Shown here: piece by piece, positions 9,901-10,343 of the stretch
Numbering within the stretch: position 1 is the stretch's first letter
How the letters are laid out: the number at the start of each line of letters is the position of its first letter
The notes under the pieces: generated by a model
Database searches by the model: none
What the model was told of the DNA's origin: nothing
The model's input: the letters and a program-made list of their open reading frames with translations, nothing else
Assembly (NCBI GenBank): GCA_035591015.1
Contig: JAXIUW010227285.1
Span: 1 to 10,343 of the forward strand
Source: Cephalothrix simula
Taxonomy: Eukaryota; Nemertea; Palaeonemertea; Archinemertea; Cephalotrichidae
Direction: 5' to 3'
Length of the DNA stretch: 10,343 bases
Made by a program: the position numbers and the translations under genes

Positions 9901-10343
9901 ATGTTAAAGAATTGTTAATAAATGGATTGAAAAACATTTCATTTGTAAAAGATACGAATGGTGCGTTAAGAAAACCGACAGAACTCTTTGACCCAAAATG
10001 TCCGATATTTAAAGAAATGGAGACGATATTTCCTCATAGAAAATATAGGAGATTTTTTCCGTTTTTTAAAACAATTGGAATGACCCATATTGTGACAAAC
10101 CAGAAGTTGATTCAATATATCCAAAAGATAGAAGCTATGGAAGGATATTTGCCTAATATTGAAATACAGGGGCAGATATTTGCAAACGAAATTTTCAGCA
10201 GACTTACCTTTAAAACCCTGGAAGAACCAGAAATTGATCAAATCAAGAACATCAGATTCATCCAACGGTTTCAGAATCCAGACCTTTCAGTGATTCATAG
10301 CTACTATTCCAATGAATTAAGTCTGATTTCATTCAATGGATCA
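855..10343 (+). CDS. SACS-like: Sacsin-like protein, partial gene (5 exons, open at both ends)
   Basis: This gene joins 855-943, 1305-1418, 3103-3250, 3342-4859 and 4948-10343, giving about 2,421 complete codons with no in-frame stop. Residue numbers here count from the first whole codon at 857. Two sacsin repeat units are visible. Each begins with a GHKL/Hsp90-like ATPase head: N-box ELIQNADDA at residues 30-38 and [11 protein letters not shown] at 1342-1352. Glycine motifs are GRFGVGF and GQYGIGF, followed by RFPLR/RLPLR and HVNGFFA/HVNGHFA motifs. Sacsin is known as a very large cytosolic co-chaperone-type protein (about 4,580 residues in human) with three such units, then XPCB, J and HEPN domains. 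Here the N-terminus (where human sacsin has a ubiquitin-like domain), any third unit and the C-terminal domains lie outside the window. Orthology with SACS, as against membership of an invertebrate sacsin-like paralogue group, cannot be decided. The family call is firm. Confidence 0.94.
944..1304 (+). other. Intron (phase 0) containing a SINE
   Basis: The 361-bp intron runs from GTAAGC to TTTGAAG. It separates QILK from ELIQNADDA, which are contiguous in sacsin proteins. About 200 bp of it is a tRNA-derived SINE; the rest is AT-rich with no further recognisable feature. Confidence 0.87.
980..1190 (+). mobile_element. tRNA-derived SINE (approximate ends)
   Basis: A tRNA-like head carries a pol III A-box at 988-999 (tagctcagttgg) and a B-box at 1032-1041 (ggttcaagcc), spaced as in a tRNA. 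The anticodon-loop-like stretch ctcgtaa at 1013-1019 resembles tRNA-Thr(CGT), but the anticodon and acceptor stems no longer pair well. A body of about 140 bp follows, richer in GC than its surroundings, with a 6-bp hairpin near the end (1166-1171 with 1178-1183). I cannot assign the body to a named SINE core domain, and I see no clear target-site duplication or poly-A tail, so the boundaries are estimates. The 60-codon open frame inside is not a gene. Confidence 0.72.
1305..1418 (+). CDS. Sacsin-like exon B: N-box of the first ATP-binding site
   Basis: The 114-bp exon has exactly 38 codons and is flanked by phase-0 introns (acceptor TTTGAAG|GAG, donor TTTCAG|GTACAT). It begins with [16 protein letters not shown], the GHKL N-box in which Glu, Asn and Asp position Mg-ATP, and ends in [11 protein letters not shown]. 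Because the exon is symmetric (0-0), leaving it out would keep the frame while removing the nucleotide-binding helix. Confidence 0.93.
1507..1526. repeat. Perfect 8-bp hairpin
   Basis: The segment tcactagt (1507-1514) is followed by loop tgat and the exact complement actagtga (1519-1526). It lies inside the large intron. No function is implied. Confidence 0.6.
2040..2054. repeat. C15 homopolymer
   Basis: Fifteen consecutive C residues sit near the axis of the inverted-repeat element. Such tracts are prone to slippage, so its length may vary between alleles or be an assembly uncertainty. Confidence 0.9.
2066..2127. repeat. Two-copy tandem repeat, period 36
   Basis: The block ggaggtgggaaaat, followed by a T-rich spacer and gccccct, occurs at 2066-2090 and again at 2102-2127. 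It lies next to the C-tract, in the right arm of the inverted-repeat element. Confidence 0.75.
2841..2877. repeat. Imperfect hairpin
   Basis: The segment ctcgatat (2841-2848) pairs with atatcgag near 2870-2877, and an inner ttgag/ctcaa pairing supports the fold. It lies in the large intron. Confidence 0.5.
2996..3017. repeat. Near-perfect palindrome
   Basis: The segment gcatcgc (2996-3002) and its complement gcgatgc (3011-3017) flank gatatatt, which itself nearly pairs. The whole 22 bp is therefore almost self-complementary. It lies about 85 bp before the exon at 3103. Confidence 0.55.
3103..3250 (+). CDS. Sacsin-like exon C: glycine-rich ATP-lid motifs of domain 1
   Basis: The 148-bp exon follows acceptor CTGTCATAG and precedes donor AACAG|GTGTGT. 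It encodes [32 protein letters not shown] and [19 protein letters not shown] corresponds to the GxxGxG (G2) motif of GHKL ATPases in the form used by sacsins, and the NDAVFT segment takes the place of the usual DxGxG motif. The exon leaves one base (g) that joins the next exon to form the Asp codon of HLTDLPSV, so the following intron is phase 1. Confidence 0.92.
3251..3341 (+). other. Short intron (phase 1), 91 bp
   Basis: It runs from GTGTGT to a T-rich acceptor TTTTTATTTTCAG. Its removal joins FHLT and [10 protein letters not shown], the expected continuation after the glycine motif; the equivalent stretch in unit 2 is YHLTDIPTF with no intron. The donor is a weaker match to consensus than its neighbours. 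Confidence 0.87.
3342..4859 (+). CDS. Sacsin-like exon D: rest of ATPase head 1 and part of repeat unit 1
   Basis: The 1,518-bp exon is open throughout. After [17 protein letters not shown] come IFRFPLR (RFPLR at residues 188-192), a [13 protein letters not shown] strand-like segment, and FCCLPFPL then [21 protein letters not shown] (HVNG at residue 354, positions 4052-4102). That last segment is the sacsin equivalent of the Hsp90 middle-domain edge. Unit 1 has NPH where unit 2 has the family-typical DPH. The exon ends at donor AAAAT|GTAAGT. Read without splicing, the frame runs 14 codons past the donor region to a TAA at 4901-4903, so a simple open-frame search sees this as a separate 509-residue protein starting at 3374. 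Splice continuity shows it is internal to the larger gene. Confidence 0.93.
4860..4947 (+). other. Short intron (phase 1), 88 bp
   Basis: A strong donor GTAAGTATAT and a polypyrimidine acceptor TTTCTTCCTCTTCAG bound this intron. Splicing makes a Tyr codon (t|at) and continues with [21 protein letters not shown]. The intron contains an in-frame stop for the upstream exon (4901-4903), and its length is not a multiple of three, so retention would truncate the product near residue 636. Confidence 0.88.
4948..10343 (+). CDS. Sacsin-like giant exon E: end of repeat unit 1 and most of unit 2
   Basis: At least 5,396 bp is open in one frame (codons from 4950) to the last base of the window, ending in a complete codon. 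The first 2.1 kb is the low-complexity-free, Lys/Ile/Asn-rich body of unit 1, which has no named subdomain I can assign. Unit 2 starts near [19 protein letters not shown] (7026 on). It carries [11 protein letters not shown] at 7104-7136, [25 protein letters not shown] at 7320-7355, FRLPLR at 7575-7592 and [16 protein letters not shown] at 8124-8171. The unit-2 body follows to the end. Minus-strand open frames at 7076-7342, 7433-7726, 7897-8121 and 9966-10265 overlap this exon and are shadows. The long uninterrupted exon resembles the giant exon of vertebrate SACS. Confidence 0.94.
7026..8171 (+). other. Second Hsp90-like ATPase head (protein domain)
   Basis: Residues 1316-1697 form a complete second GHKL-type head encoded without introns. 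The N-box has Glu1342, Asn1346 and Asp1348-1349 in place; the G2 motif GQYGIGF starts at residue 1414; DPH, RLPLR (1500-1504) and HVNG (1682) follow in the same order as in unit 1. All visible nucleotide-site residues are kept, so binding is plausible. ATPase activity cannot be judged from motifs alone. Confidence 0.88.

Noticed and set aside
7076-10265. Minus-strand open frames at 7076-7342, 7433-7726, 7897-8121 and 9966-10265
   Set aside because: All overlap the long plus-strand sacsin-like exon and encode low-information peptides. They are shadows.

Overview
The window is genomic DNA from an animal, most likely a marine invertebrate. It is AT-rich, has GT-AG introns, and carries a tRNA-derived SINE and fold-back (inverted-repeat) elements in its non-coding part. 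I cannot name the species. The repeat style would fit a mollusc or another non-vertebrate metazoan, but that is a weak inference.

Almost all coding content belongs to one plus-strand gene for a sacsin-like protein (SACS family), open at both ends. Five exons can be joined with consistent reading phase: 855-943, 1305-1418, 3103-3250, 3342-4859 and 4948 to the window end. Together they encode about 2,420 residues without a start or stop codon. The product has two successive sacsin repeat units, each headed by an Hsp90-like (GHKL) ATP-binding domain. The N-box of unit 1 is at 1305-1331 and that of unit 2 at 7104-7136, about 1,312 residues apart. Four introns lie in the first part of the gene; from 4948 onward at least 5.4 kb is a single exon. 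This resembles vertebrate SACS, where most of the protein comes from one giant exon.

Positions 1-854 are upstream intron or 5' flank with no recognised exon. They hold a degenerate TGACCT array with a DR1-like site and a CRE-like palindrome (8-75), two strong hairpins (130-188 and 253-289), a 17-bp direct repeat (301-358) and a fold-back element of about 270 bp (529-795). Intron 944-1304 holds a tRNA-derived SINE. Intron 1419-3102 holds a GC-richer inverted-repeat element of about 750 bp (1657-2406) and then about 700 bp of unexplained sequence.

No second gene, CRISPR array, functional tRNA, rRNA or bacterial feature is supported. The most useful results are the reconstructed split gene, the exon whose in-frame skipping would remove the first ATP-binding motif, and three repeat elements that may be unclassified.
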